Assembly (NCBI GenBank): GCA_910584935.1
Contig: CAJUDU010000020.1
Span: forward strand, 1-39,255
DNA length: 39,255 nucleotides
Source: an uncultured Butyricicoccus sp.
GTDB taxonomy: Bacteria; Bacillota; Clostridia; Oscillospirales; Butyricicoccaceae
Direction of reading: 5' to 3'
Part shown: piece by piece, positions 32,166 to 39,255 of the stretch
Layout of the letters: the number at the start of each line of letters is the position of its first letter
How positions within the stretch are numbered: the stretch's first letter is position 1
Made by a program: the position numbers and the translations under genes
The notes under the pieces: model-generated
Databases searched by the model: none
Told to the model about the DNA's origin: nothing
Seen by the model: only the letters and a program-made list of their open reading frames with translations

Positions 32166-33242
32166 TTATTTCTGGTAATAAACTGCGGTCACAATGCCAT
32201 CCACCAGGGATACCGCTGCCGTGCTGTATGCTTCGCCTGTGGATACTAATCCGCCGGAAATCAAGCCATATGGGCTAATGGATACGGCATCGCAGTCCTC
32301 CGCTACGGTAACTGCCTGCCCATTGACGGTTAAGATACCATTTTTCCAATCCACTTTTTGATCCATCGTGCGGGACTCACCAAGTTTTACGGTGAAATCT
32401 TCCCCTTCGCCCTGCATTTCCTCACAGGCATAAAGGCCAGATAGCTTTTGTCCCTGCGCCGCGTTTTCTACAATAACATTGGCATAAAATACATTACCCA
32501 CACACAGGTTGACCACATTGTCACGCTGCATATATGCCGGATTGCCATCTTCATCGGGTTCCAGCATCATCGCACGGTACAGCATGACCGCCATTTCTGC
32601 CCGTGTCACAGGTTGTTTGGGATTCAGCTTGCCATTTGCGCCGCTAATAACGCCTGCTTTTGCCAAAGCGGCAATATCACCCTGCGCATAACGAGAAATA
32701 CTTTCCGCATCAGAGAATACGCCCAAATCACCAGGTTCAAACAAAAGCCCGGATTTATTCAATGTGCGGCGCAGCATGACCATTGCATCCTGCCGGGTCA
32801 GTTCGCCTTTAGGGTCAAATTTACCTTTGGCGTCACCAGATACAATGCCCAGATTTTTTGCAGCGCTGACCGCACTGCTGTAATACGCGTTTTCTGACAC
32901 ATCAGAAAAGCTGCCGCCGCCGACATATTCCTCCATGTCATAGGCGCGGTTGAGCATGGTGACAAAATCCGCCCGGCTTAACTTATCTTCCGGGCTGTAT
33001 ACACAATGATCCGTACCGCTGACAATGCCAGCATTCGCCAAATAGTCAACCGGCTGAACCACCCACGAGAGATGCTCATCAACATCCGCAAAAAATACGG
33101 AATGGCTGGGGACATACACCAGCCCGCTGCGCTGTATGACGCTGGCAGCCGCTGACGCATGGGTCAGCAGCGGACATAATACCGCAAGGGAGATGGATAA
33201 AACAGCCCTGTAAATACATTTTGTACGCTTATGCGCACGCAT
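32166..33242 (-). CDS. Exported protein with three S-layer homology (SLH) repeats
   Basis: 358 residues. An N-terminal signal peptide (about 1-32, basic start then SISLAVLCPLL and ASAAAS) is followed by three SLH repeats at about 48-105, 110-170 and 175-235, with landmarks NAGIVSGTD, KLSRADFVTMLNRA, LGIVSGDAKGKFDPKGELT and VTRAEMAVMLYRAM. SLH repeats bind secondary cell-wall polymer and hold proteins on the Gram-positive surface. The remaining C-terminal about 120 residues are a beta-rich part without a recognised domain. AGGAGG lies 9 nt before the ATG. The substrate or role of the unique part is unknown. Confidence 0.9.
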   Translation of the reverse strand: MRAHKRTKCIYRAVLSISLAVLCPLLTHASAAASVIQRSGLVYVPSHSVFFADVDEHLSWVVQPVDYLANAGIVSGTDHCVYSPEDKLSRADFVTMLNRAYDMEEYVGGGSFSDVSENAYYSSAVSAAKNLGIVSGDAKGKFDPKGELTRQDAMVMLRRTLNKSGLLFEPGDLGVFSDAESISRYAQGDIAALAKAGVISGANGKLNPKQPVTRAEMAVMLYRAMMLEPDEDGNPAYMQRDNVVNLCVGNVFYANVIVENAAQGQKLSGLYACEEMQGEGEDFTVKLGESRTMDQKVDWKNGILTVNGQAVTVAEDCDAVSISPYGLISGGLVSTGEAYSTAAVSLVDGIVTAVYYQK

Positions 33243-33285
33243 TGCAATCAGCCTCCTTCATTTGCATATAAAAAGGACTGCGAGC

Positions 33286-33314
33286 ATTATAACACATCTC
33301 TTTCAAAATGTAAA
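33286..33314 (-). promoter_or_regulatory. SigmaA-type promoter of the SLH gene
   Basis: TTTACA (33309-33314), 17-nt spacer, TATAAT (33286-33291) on the minus strand, 43 bp before the start codon. Confidence 0.85.
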
Positions 33315-33346
33315 GGAAAAAATCAGTTACAGTTTTCGACAAATGC

Positions 33347-33380
33347 AAGGCGCCTGCCAAAACCATTTGGCAAGCGCCTT
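33347..33380 (-). terminator. Terminator-like hairpin after the glyoxalase gene
   Basis: A 14-bp stem with one mismatch (AAGGCGC...GCGCCTT, then TGCCAAA...TTTGGCA, 4-nt loop) ends 7 bp after the glyoxalase stop. It lacks a proper U tract, so it may be a processing or stability element instead. Confidence 0.65.
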
Positions 33381-33387
33381 ACTCCTG

Positions 33388-33750
33388 TTATGGGATAATT
33401 TCAATCCAATAACCATCCGGGTCAGAGATAAAATAAATACCCATATCCGGGTTTTCAAAGCAGATACAGTCCATTTCTTCATGCAGGGCATGTGCTGCTT
33501 CAAAATCATCCACACGCATTGCCAGATGAAATTCATTATCCCCCAAATCGTATTCTTTATCCCAGTCGCGCAGCCAAGTCAGCTCAAGCTGATGCTGGTT
33601 GACGCCATCCGACAAAAATACGATGATAAATGAACCATCCTTTGCATTGATACGGCGGGCTTCTTTCAGCCCAAGGGCTTTTTGATAGAACTGAAGCGAG
33701 CGCTCCATCTCTTTCACATTAAAATTATTGTGCGCAAAGCGGAATTTCAT
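33388..33750 (-). CDS. gloA: Glyoxalase I-like VOC family protein (lactoylglutathione lyase)
   Basis: 120 residues, a two-module beta-alpha-beta fold beginning MKFRFAHNNFNV. Candidate metal ligands H7, E56 (LELTW), H75 (EFHLAM) and E117 (YWIEI) line up with the H5/E56/H74/E122 set of E. coli GloA, and the stretch around E56 to H75 is closely similar to it. GloA converts the methylglyoxal-thiol hemithioacetal to a thioester. In Clostridia a different thiol may replace glutathione. ATG 33748-33750 has AAGGAG 10 nt upstream. It begins 23 bp after the acetyltransferase stop, so the two are likely cotranscribed. Confidence 0.75.
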   Translation of the reverse strand: MKFRFAHNNFNVKEMERSLQFYQKALGLKEARRINAKDGSFIIVFLSDGVNQHQLELTWLRDWDKEYDLGDNEFHLAMRVDDFEAAHALHEEMDCICFENPDMGIYFISDPDGYWIEIIP

Positions 33751-33773
33751 AATCTTGTTTCTCCTTCTGCTCA

Positions 33774-34424
33774 TCATTTGATTGCGTTTATCTTTCGGGC
33801 GAGCGCCTGCACATCGCCAGACCTAATTTCCCCCAGGCATTCCGCAAGCTGGCTGTCCGGCAAATCCCACCAGCGCAAGCGCTCCAACTGCTGGATCATT
33901 TCTTCCGAATAGCGTTTGCGAATGATTTTTGCTGGGACGCCGCCTACAATGGCATAAGGCGGCACATCTCTTGTGATAACCGCACGGGTGCCGATAATTG
34001 CGCCATTCCCAATGGTAACGCCAGCGGTAATGACTGCCTCATAGCCAATCCAAACGTCATTGCCAATGATAATGTCGCCTTTTTTATCCCAAGCGCTGGC
34101 AACCTCACGCTTTTCCAGCCCCCACTGCTCAAAAAACAATGGGAACGGATAGGTGGACAGGGAAGTCAAGGTATGGTTTGCACTGCCCATCAGGAATTTT
34201 GCACCGCAGGCAATCGAACAGAATTTGCCGATAACCAGTTTATCCCCATTCACTGGATAATGGTACAGCACATTATTTTGCTCAAACTGCACTGGGTCAT
34301 GCACAAAATCATTGTACATTGTATAAGCGCCAACGATAATGCGCGGGTTTGTGATAACCGGCTGCAAATAGATGGTTTGTTTATCCCCCGTGCGGGGATA
34401 AACGGTGTTCTCCGATAAAGCCAT
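33774..34424 (-). CDS. Vat/CatB-type xenobiotic O-acetyltransferase
   Basis: 216 residues of left-handed beta-helix (hexapeptide-repeat) acyltransferase type. The core has IGKFCSIACGAKFLM, then the active-site histidine H84 in SANHTLTS, STYPFPLF, IIIGNDVWIG and GAIIGTRAVITRD. The family includes streptogramin A acetyltransferases (Vat) and CatB-type chloramphenicol acetyltransferases, using acetyl-CoA. Substrate and any resistance phenotype cannot be inferred from sequence alone. ATG 34422-34424 has AGGAGG 5 nt upstream. A sigmaA promoter and a 14-codon leader ORF precede it. Confidence 0.85.
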   Translation of the reverse strand: MALSENTVYPRTGDKQTIYLQPVITNPRIIVGAYTMYNDFVHDPVQFEQNNVLYHYPVNGDKLVIGKFCSIACGAKFLMGSANHTLTSLSTYPFPLFFEQWGLEKREVASAWDKKGDIIIGNDVWIGYEAVITAGVTIGNGAIIGTRAVITRDVPPYAIVGGVPAKIIRKRYSEEMIQQLERLRWWDLPDSQLAECLGEIRSGDVQALARKINAIK

Positions 34425-34443
34425 AATTTCCTCCTGTGCTATG

Positions 34444-34488
34444 TTATTTTCGGCTGACTTTACCGGCAACAGCAATACAGCGTTTCAT
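34444..34488 (-). CDS. Possible 14-codon leader peptide upstream of the acetyltransferase
   Basis: ATG 34486-34488 opens MKRCIAVAGKVSRK and ends at TAA, 19 bp before the acetyltransferase ATG. AGGTGG lies 8 nt upstream. Short leader peptides often control cat and related resistance genes by ribosome stalling. A stem hiding the downstream ribosome binding site was not evident to me, so attenuation is unproven. Confidence 0.45.
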   Translation of the reverse strand: MKRCIAVAGKVSRK

Positions 34489-34513
34489 CCTTCCCACCAC
34501 CTTTTGTCTTTTT

Positions 34514-34543
34514 ATTATACCTGATTTCCAGGGAGCCCTTCAA
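34514..34543 (-). promoter_or_regulatory. SigmaA-type promoter of the acetyltransferase-gloA unit
   Basis: TTGAAG (34538-34543), 18-nt spacer, TATAAT (34514-34519) on the minus strand. The leader to the acetyltransferase start would be about 85 nt and contains the short ORF. Confidence 0.8.
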
Positions 34544-34555
34544 GCCCTGTCCTAT

Positions 34556-34597
34556 AAAAAAATAAAACATCCCCCCTGCGTTTATGCAGGGGGGGAT
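34556..34597 (-). terminator. Rho-independent terminator of the transglutaminase/SLH gene
   Basis: CATCCCCCC-TGC pairs with GCA-GGGGGGATG (one bulge) around a short loop, 34568-34597, followed on the minus strand by TTTTATTTTTTT. It is the strongest terminator in the window. Confidence 0.92.
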
Positions 34598-34607
34598 GAA
34601 GAATCGG

Positions 34608-37600
34608 TTAATTCATAACCGTAATAAAGTTTTTCAGCATTTGTGCAACTTGTGCACGGCTGGCTTGCGCTTTGGGGCTTAATGCGCCATTGCCAGTGCC
34701 TGAAATAATGCCTGCTTCGGTTGCCCAAGACAATGCAGAGGTTGCATAACCGCTTGCCATTGCCGCGTCAGTAAAGTTCAGTGTGCTGCTGGATGCCGCT
34801 GGGCTGCCAGCATACCGCCATAAGATTACCGCAAGCTGTTCACGGGAAATATCATCTTCCGCGCCAACCTGACCATTGTCATAGCCGGAAATAATCCCCT
34901 TTGCAGATGCCCAACGTACCGCGTCAGCATACCATGCGCCAGCCGCAACATCTGGGAAATAGATATTGCTTGCCGCTGGCGGGTTATCTTCCAGGTTATG
35001 CAGCACCATTGCCAGCATACCACGGGTCATGGGGCTTTCCGGAGAGAATGTCGTATTGCTGGTGCCATTGAACAGGCTGCGGGCGGATGCAAAATCAACC
35101 GCATTTTTATGCCAGTCTGATGCCTTTACATCAGAAAATGTTTTGCTGTTGTCTACAATTTTAATGGTCACATCGCCATGGGCGGTGAAGGACAAACCAT
35201 CGGTTTCCGGCACAGAAGTTTTTAAGATTTCCTGTTGTCCATTTGTGCCAACCACAATCGCGACAACGCCTGGGGTCAAATTGCTGACTGGTACTTTCAC
35301 CTTGACATCAGCCTGGGCGAAAATCGTCAGGGTTGGTGCGTTTGCGGAATCTTTTGTTGCACGCAGGGAGGAAATCGGCAGGGATTTCTCATGAACGCCG
35401 GATGGGATGCTGACTTCACAGCTCACCGAACCGTTAGCATCGGTAATCCGGGTAGAAACAGTGCCATCGGTTTCGGTTGTCACCTGGGTACGGCTTCCAT
35501 CCGGGTTTTTGGTTGTTTCGACAACCGCGCCAGTTTGCGGGTTTTTGGTGGTTGTCTGAGTTGGGGTGGAGGAACTGCTGCTGCTTGGACGGCGTTTGCC
35601 ACCACCGCCAGAAGATGAACTACTGCTTGTGGAACGGGTCGAAATGGTCAGTGTGCCATAGACATACTGAATTGCTGTGTTATACTTGTCAGCGTCCGGC
35701 ACTGTACCGCCGGATACCTGGATGCTGACTGTGCCTGCGCGGGACATATCCGGTGTAGACGCATACGCAATATTCACATCGCCGACTAATTTGTCATCGC
35801 CGACAAGCCCGGTGATGGTATAATCGCCGCTGCCAAGGGTTGGGGCGCTGTCGCCGACATAGGCGGATTTATTTGCCGCAGTAATGGTAACGGTTGCCTT
35901 ATCGATGGTCAGGGTATAACTTGCAGAAGCCTCTGCATAGGTAGCATTTTGTGCGGCAGTTGCGGTAATGGTGACTGTGCCCGGCTTCACGATATGGACA
36001 ACACCTGCATTTGTGACAGTTGCAATCGCTGCGTCAGAGCTGGCGTATGTAATGGTACGCCCGGTGGAATCGGCATTGATTGCCTGTGTGAAATCGGCAT
36101 CACCATAAATCTTTTTAACTTCATTGGCAGGGAATGTGATATTTTGCGTTTTCAAAGTTGGGTCTGGATTGACCGGGTCAGACGGTTTTGCCTTGATTTC
36201 AAAAGTCAATGGGTTTGTATTTTCATCCCATGTATAATTACCAGCTGGAACAACTTTAACTGTCGCTGTACCAACAGCGTTATTGTCGGTATATACAACT
36301 GTATAATCTGTACCTTCTACCAGTACCTTTTCTGGGTCTGAGCCTGTTACTATAACCTTTACTGCCGGTGTAATTGGTGCATTTTCATAAATGTACTCTG
36401 TTTTGGAGGGGTCTGCAAAGGCCAGTGTAATTGAAATTGGTTTCGGCTTCACAACCAATTTATAGCTTCCTTTGCCTTCTGCATAAGTATCATTTGCCAC
36501 AGCAGTCGCAGTAATGATTGTTTCACCCACACCAACAATAGTAACTGTACCATCATTAGTTACTGTTGCAACTCTTGGTTCGCTACTGGTATATGTAATC
36601 TCGCCACCGCCAGTGGTAACACTGTTTACCAGATTATTTACTGGTATTTCACCCTCAAAAACCGCTTCAATTTCAGCCTTCGCAAAATACAGATTTTGAG
36701 GTTCCTTTTCTGTAACTGTAAAATCTAAGCTGCCAGATTCCGCAGTTGTCACATAGTTTGTTGCATTCCCATCAGGTGTAAAGACCCAATATAACGTCCG
36801 TGTTCCCTCGGTTTCAAATGTTTTACTACTATCTGTTACATTATTTTTTTGCTCATCATCATACCACGTTAATGTTCCTTCAATCTTATCACCATTCAAG
36901 CCTTTACCATGTGTAGTGCTCGAAGCAGGTAAATTTGTCCTTACCGAAACATTTCTGGGATATGTCTTGAAATCAATATCCGCATTAGTAAATTGATATG
37001 TTGCAGGGACAATAGTAAATGATTCTGTAACTTTAGCAACTGCATCAAACTTATTACTAGCAGCAGCAGAAATCCCAATCTGGTAACTTCCGACATCCAG
37101 GGGGGGGGCATCCTGTAATGCCGTCCCATTTTCATCATACCACTCGACAGATACTGTGCCATCGCCATCGTATGTATAGGTGATATCAGCGGTATCTGCA
37201 CCTGATTCGCCAGACTTTTTGTAATCTACCTTCTCACCATCATAAGTAACAGGAGTATTAACTGCAATAGTAATTTCCGCTGTATATTTCTTGATAGTGA
37301 AGGTTGTTGTCAGTTCATCAAAAGTATAATTACTGGTAGATACAGGTTTTACTTTAACCGTTGCTGTGCCAGCTTGTGTATTGTTACTGTATTCTACCGT
37401 GTAATCTGTATCCTTTGTTAATGTAGTAGCGCTGGCAGCAGTAACATCAGGTCTGATTTCCTCGCCTGTATAAAACTCATCTGAAATAGTGCCAATTGTA
37501 ACATCAGTTAATTTCTTTTGATTTACTTTGACACTTACAGCATAATCATCTATAATATTATATTTTTCTTGGTCGCTCGGCGTAAATACTACAGTGAGTG

Positions 37601-39035
37601 TTTTATCGCCAGCGGAGTCTATGGCTTGCCCTTCTTTCCAAGTCCAATTACCCGCAACCACTTCTGCATTAGCATCCCTGCTGACTTGGACTTTACCGTT
37701 AGAAAGCTGTGTGTCAACAAGCGTATCACCATAAGTGATTGTTGCAACATCTGGTGGAGTGGTAACAACTGGAGTAATTTTTTTGTTGTAATTTTCAGTT
37801 GCAAGATTCAGAACACCAGCACCCAATAAGTCCGCATAATCTGTATCATATATGTAGGTAATTTGTTCATTACCTGCATTAAAGATATAGTTATCATTAC
37901 CTGTGCGCTGATTTGTGCCTACTAAAAACAACTTATCAAAAGCGCCCACAGTTCCTTCGTCACAGTTAGTGATATCTACAAGATAATTCTTGCTATCTAT
38001 GGTGACGATGTTCCACATATGCGCGCCAGCGCCAGTGCCGCCGTTCATAGTGCCTGTAACTGTGTAGCACTTTACATTGTTATCTGCGAATGTTGTTAAG
38101 TCGCAAAGATACTGGAATGCTTTGGAATACCCTTCGCAGACAACTTTGGTAGTTTCATCGCCATCAAACACATAAATAAGTTGCCATGGGTCGCCATAAG
38201 GCGTATTCTTGTTATCAGCAGCAGTATGATTGTACTCCACTAAATCACAGATTTCTTTGCGATATCCATCCAGCTTTTCAAAGTCAGAGCTGTCTTTGTA
38301 TTTTCCAACAATTTCAACCGCCTTGTCTGCCGCATTTGTGACTTTAGTAACATCTGATGTCACTTTTGGCGCATCGGCTTTATTATCCGATGCCTGATAT
38401 GCCTGCGCAACTTGGAAAGTGAAAGTTATACCATCTTTAACTGATAGATTAGTAGTTTTTTCGTCAATGATAGTCGCACCAAAACTAAGCGCACCTGCTG
38501 TATAGTTTACAGTCTTATCAAACCAATAAAAATCATAGGGCAAATCTACTAAAAGCGCATGTACAACCGCTTTACCATTAAATGCAAGTTTATCCTGAAC
38601 TTCCTTCATGGCAGCATCGGATATTTCGCCCTTTTCATCAAGAATTGCATTTGTTAATTCATTTTGTGCCCAACTCGTTTTTGTAACTTCAAGTTCTGTG
38701 AACGGCAACATAAACTTTGTAGAACCGCCATTTTTTGCAACTCCTTCAATTCTTTTCTTTAATGCTGCATATATGTTGGCATCCAAACCTTTCAATTGGC
38801 TGCCTGCGGCATCGCCAAATGTCGTTGCTGAATCATCCAACCCATAAAGTTCTTTCATCACAAACAGGTCAAACAATTCATCGTTATCTTCCACGGCATA
38901 TTCATCCGGTAAAGCAATGGATTCTGTTTGTGCTTCAACCTGGACGGTATCCGCATCGGCTGCGAGCGCGCCCAGCGGGCACATCGTCAGCAGCAGTGCC
39001 AGCGCCGTCAAGGCGCTGAGTATCCGTCGTTTCAT
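34608..39035 (-). CDS. Large exported transglutaminase-like, Ig-like/MBG-like, SLH-anchored surface protein
   Basis: 1475 residues from ATG 39033-39035, with AAGGAGG 11 nt upstream. Signal peptide 1-25, cleaved after LGALA. A transglutaminase-like domain (about 230-370) has a Cys-His-Asp set: C300 (VVCEGYSKAF), H339 (AHMWNIV) and D354 (LVDITN). From about 430 to 1130 are repeated beta modules, including MBG-like (GTATVKV, DVGSY) and Big_2-like (ATVTNDGTVTI) units. A poly-Ser/Gly linker lies at about 1132-1160. Three SLH repeats occupy about 1300-1475, with VKASDWHKNAVDFA and MTRGMLAMVLHN. It is likely a wall-bound adhesin-like protein or peptidoglycan/protein-modifying enzyme. A run of nine C residues lies at 37100-37108. 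The longer frame to 39113 lacks a good start. Confidence 0.9.
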   Translation of the reverse strand: MKRRILSALTALALLLTMCPLGALAADADTVQVEAQTESIALPDEYAVEDNDELFDLFVMKELYGLDDSATTFGDAAGSQLKGLDANIYAALKKRIEGVAKNGGSTKFMLPFTELEVTKTSWAQNELTNAILDEKGEISDAAMKEVQDKLAFNGKAVVHALLVDLPYDFYWFDKTVNYTAGALSFGATIIDEKTTNLSVKDGITFTFQVAQAYQASDNKADAPKVTSDVTKVTNAADKAVEIVGKYKDSSDFEKLDGYRKEICDLVEYNHTAADNKNTPYGDPWQLIYVFDGDETTKVVCEGYSKAFQYLCDLTTFADNNVKCYTVTGTMNGGTGAGAHMWNIVTIDSKNYLVDITNCDEGTVGAFDKLFLVGTNQRTGNDNYIFNAGNEQITYIYDTDYADLLGAGVLNLATENYNKKITPVVTTPPDVATITYGDTLVDTQLSNGKVQVSRDANAEVVAGNWTWKEGQAIDSAGDKTLTVVFTPSDQEKYNIIDDYAVSVKVNQKKLTDVTIGTISDEFYTGEEIRPDVTAASATTLTKDTDYTVEYSNNTQAGTATVKVKPVSTSNYTFDELTTTFTIKKYTAEITIAVNTPVTYDGEKVDYKKSGESGADTADITYTYDGDGTVSVEWYDENGTALQDAPPLDVGSYQIGISAAASNKFDAVAKVTESFTIVPATYQFTNADIDFKTYPRNVSVRTNLPASSTTHGKGLNGDKIEGTLTWYDDEQKNNVTDSSKTFETEGTRTLYWVFTPDGNATNYVTTAESGSLDFTVTEKEPQNLYFAKAEIEAVFEGEIPVNNLVNSVTTGGGEITYTSSEPRVATVTNDGTVTIVGVGETIITATAVANDTYAEGKGSYKLVVKPKPISITLAFADPSKTEYIYENAPITPAVKVIVTGSDPEKVLVEGTDYTVVYTDNNAVGTATVKVVPAGNYTWDENTNPLTFEIKAKPSDPVNPDPTLKTQNITFPANEVKKIYGDADFTQAINADSTGRTITYASSDAAIATVTNAGVVHIVKPGTVTITATAAQNATYAEASASYTLTIDKATVTITAANKSAYVGDSAPTLGSGDYTITGLVGDDKLVGDVNIAYASTPDMSRAGTVSIQVSGGTVPDADKYNTAIQYVYGTLTISTRSTSSSSSSGGGGKRRPSSSSSSTPTQTTTKNPQTGAVVETTKNPDGSRTQVTTETDGTVSTRITDANGSVSCEVSIPSGVHEKSLPISSLRATKDSANAPTLTIFAQADVKVKVPVSNLTPGVVAIVVGTNGQQEILKTSVPETDGLSFTAHGDVTIKIVDNSKTFSDVKASDWHKNAVDFASARSLFNGTSNTTFSPESPMTRGMLAMVLHNLEDNPPAASNIYFPDVAAGAWYADAVRWASAKGIISGYDNGQVGAEDDISREQLAVILWRYAGSPAASSSTLNFTDAAMASGYATSALSWATEAGIISGTGNGALSPKAQASRAQVAQMLKNFITVMN
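37100..37108 (-). repeat. C9 homopolymer in the coding sequence of the transglutaminase/SLH gene
   Basis: Nine G on the plus strand (nine C in the sense strand) encode part of the string DAPPLDVGSY. Neighbouring MBG-like modules would read nearer to APxDxGxY, one residue shorter, so the tract may have grown by one codon. Such tracts can slip during replication; here the frame is intact. Confidence 0.75.
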
Positions 39036-39058
39036 CAAAATAAATTCCTCCTTAATGT

Positions 39059-39106
39059 CATCCGGCAGTGTCGCCCCGGGCGCTGCCTGTGTGTTTTTTC
39101 CGGATG
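39059..39106 (-). promoter_or_regulatory. Structured leader of the transglutaminase/SLH gene
   Basis: The leader RNA can fold as one nested hairpin: CATCC/GGATG outside, GGCAG/CTGCC, then CGCC/GGCG inside. It lies just upstream of the AAGGAGG ribosome binding site. I could not match it to a known riboswitch class. Confidence 0.5.
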
Positions 39107-39125
39107 CAAGCATCCTGTACTACTA

Positions 39126-39154
39126 ATTTTACCATACCCTGCTGGTGTCTGCAA
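39126..39154 (-). promoter_or_regulatory. SigmaA-type promoter of the transglutaminase/SLH gene
   Basis: TTGCAG (39149-39154), 17-nt spacer, TAAAAT (39126-39131) on the minus strand. The leader before the ATG would be about 85 nt. The sequence from 39155 to the window end shows no gene. Confidence 0.72.
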
Positions 39155-39255
39155 TTTCATTTTTTCATTTTCGACGAAATTTTCATTTTTTCTGCAAAGA
39201 GACTAGGCCTTGTTTGAAAAATCGCGGAAGGTGTACTAAATCAACAAAATAGCGA

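Noticed and set aside
38960..38990. Lipoprotein signal in the transglutaminase/SLH protein (Cys at residue 19)
   Set aside because: The sequence LLTMC has Met before Cys, which is outside the lipobox, and a type I cleavage site (ALA, residues 23-25) follows.
1..39255. CRISPR arrays, insertion sequences, prophage genes or tRNA/rRNA genes
   Set aside because: None was seen: no regularly spaced direct repeats, no transposase or integrase frames and no tRNA-like cloverleaf sequence were found by eye.

Overview
This 39.3-kb window carries most of a flagellum and chemotaxis gene cluster, almost all of it on the minus strand, followed at the right by a few unrelated genes and two S-layer-type surface proteins. 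The gene set points to a motile Gram-positive Clostridia-type bacterium, perhaps a gut species: FliY in place of a plain FliN, FlbD/SwrD, the TIGR02530 flagellar-operon protein, a YviE-FliW-CsrA block, a YjfB-like peptide, strong GGAGG ribosome binding sites and SLH-anchored exported proteins. Nothing here fixes genus or species.

In order of transcription (right to left) the motility genes fall into four units. (1) A sigma28-like promoter at 31462-31488 precedes cheA-cheW-cheR-cheB-flgM-flgN-flgK-flgL-yviE-fliW-csrA, eleven tightly packed genes ending at a bidirectional terminator at 21438-21476. (2) A second sigma28-like promoter at 20988-21014 precedes fliD-fliS-mcp, ending at the hairpin at 16001-16030. 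(3) A third at 15973-15999 precedes a large 931-residue flagellin and a 57-residue YjfB-like gene, ending at 12764-12799. (4) A near-consensus sigmaA promoter at 12631-12659 precedes fliF-fliG-fliH-fliI-fliJ-fliK-flgD-TIGR02530-flgE-flbD-motA-motB-fliM-fliY, which runs off the left edge. The layout is the classical early/late split: rod-hook-motor genes from the housekeeping sigma factor, and filament, caps and chemotaxis from sigma28. FlgM (anti-sigma28) lies inside the late operon it restrains, and FliW/CsrA can gate flagellin translation. fliE, flgB, flgC, fliL, fliA, flhA/flhB and cheY are not in the window, and fliL is missing from its usual place between motB and fliM.

One plus-strand gene, a ComFB-family protein (21089-21424), sits between the first two late units. 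Right of cheA are a small DUF2262-like protein, a three-SLH exported protein, a glyoxalase I-like enzyme cotranscribed with a Vat/CatB-type acetyltransferase preceded by a 14-codon leader ORF, and a 1475-residue exported protein with a transglutaminase-like domain, a long Ig-like/MBG-like stalk and three C-terminal SLH repeats.

The observations most worth following are: the FliM-type CheY-binding motif of FliY moved behind the CheC-like domain and duplicated; a CsrA-type GGA hairpin plus a GGA at the ribosome binding site in the flagellin leader; a shared sigma28-like promoter family; a possible attenuation leader peptide before the acetyltransferase; and a C9 tract in the coding sequence of the transglutaminase/SLH protein. 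No intergenic stretch exceeds 300 bp.
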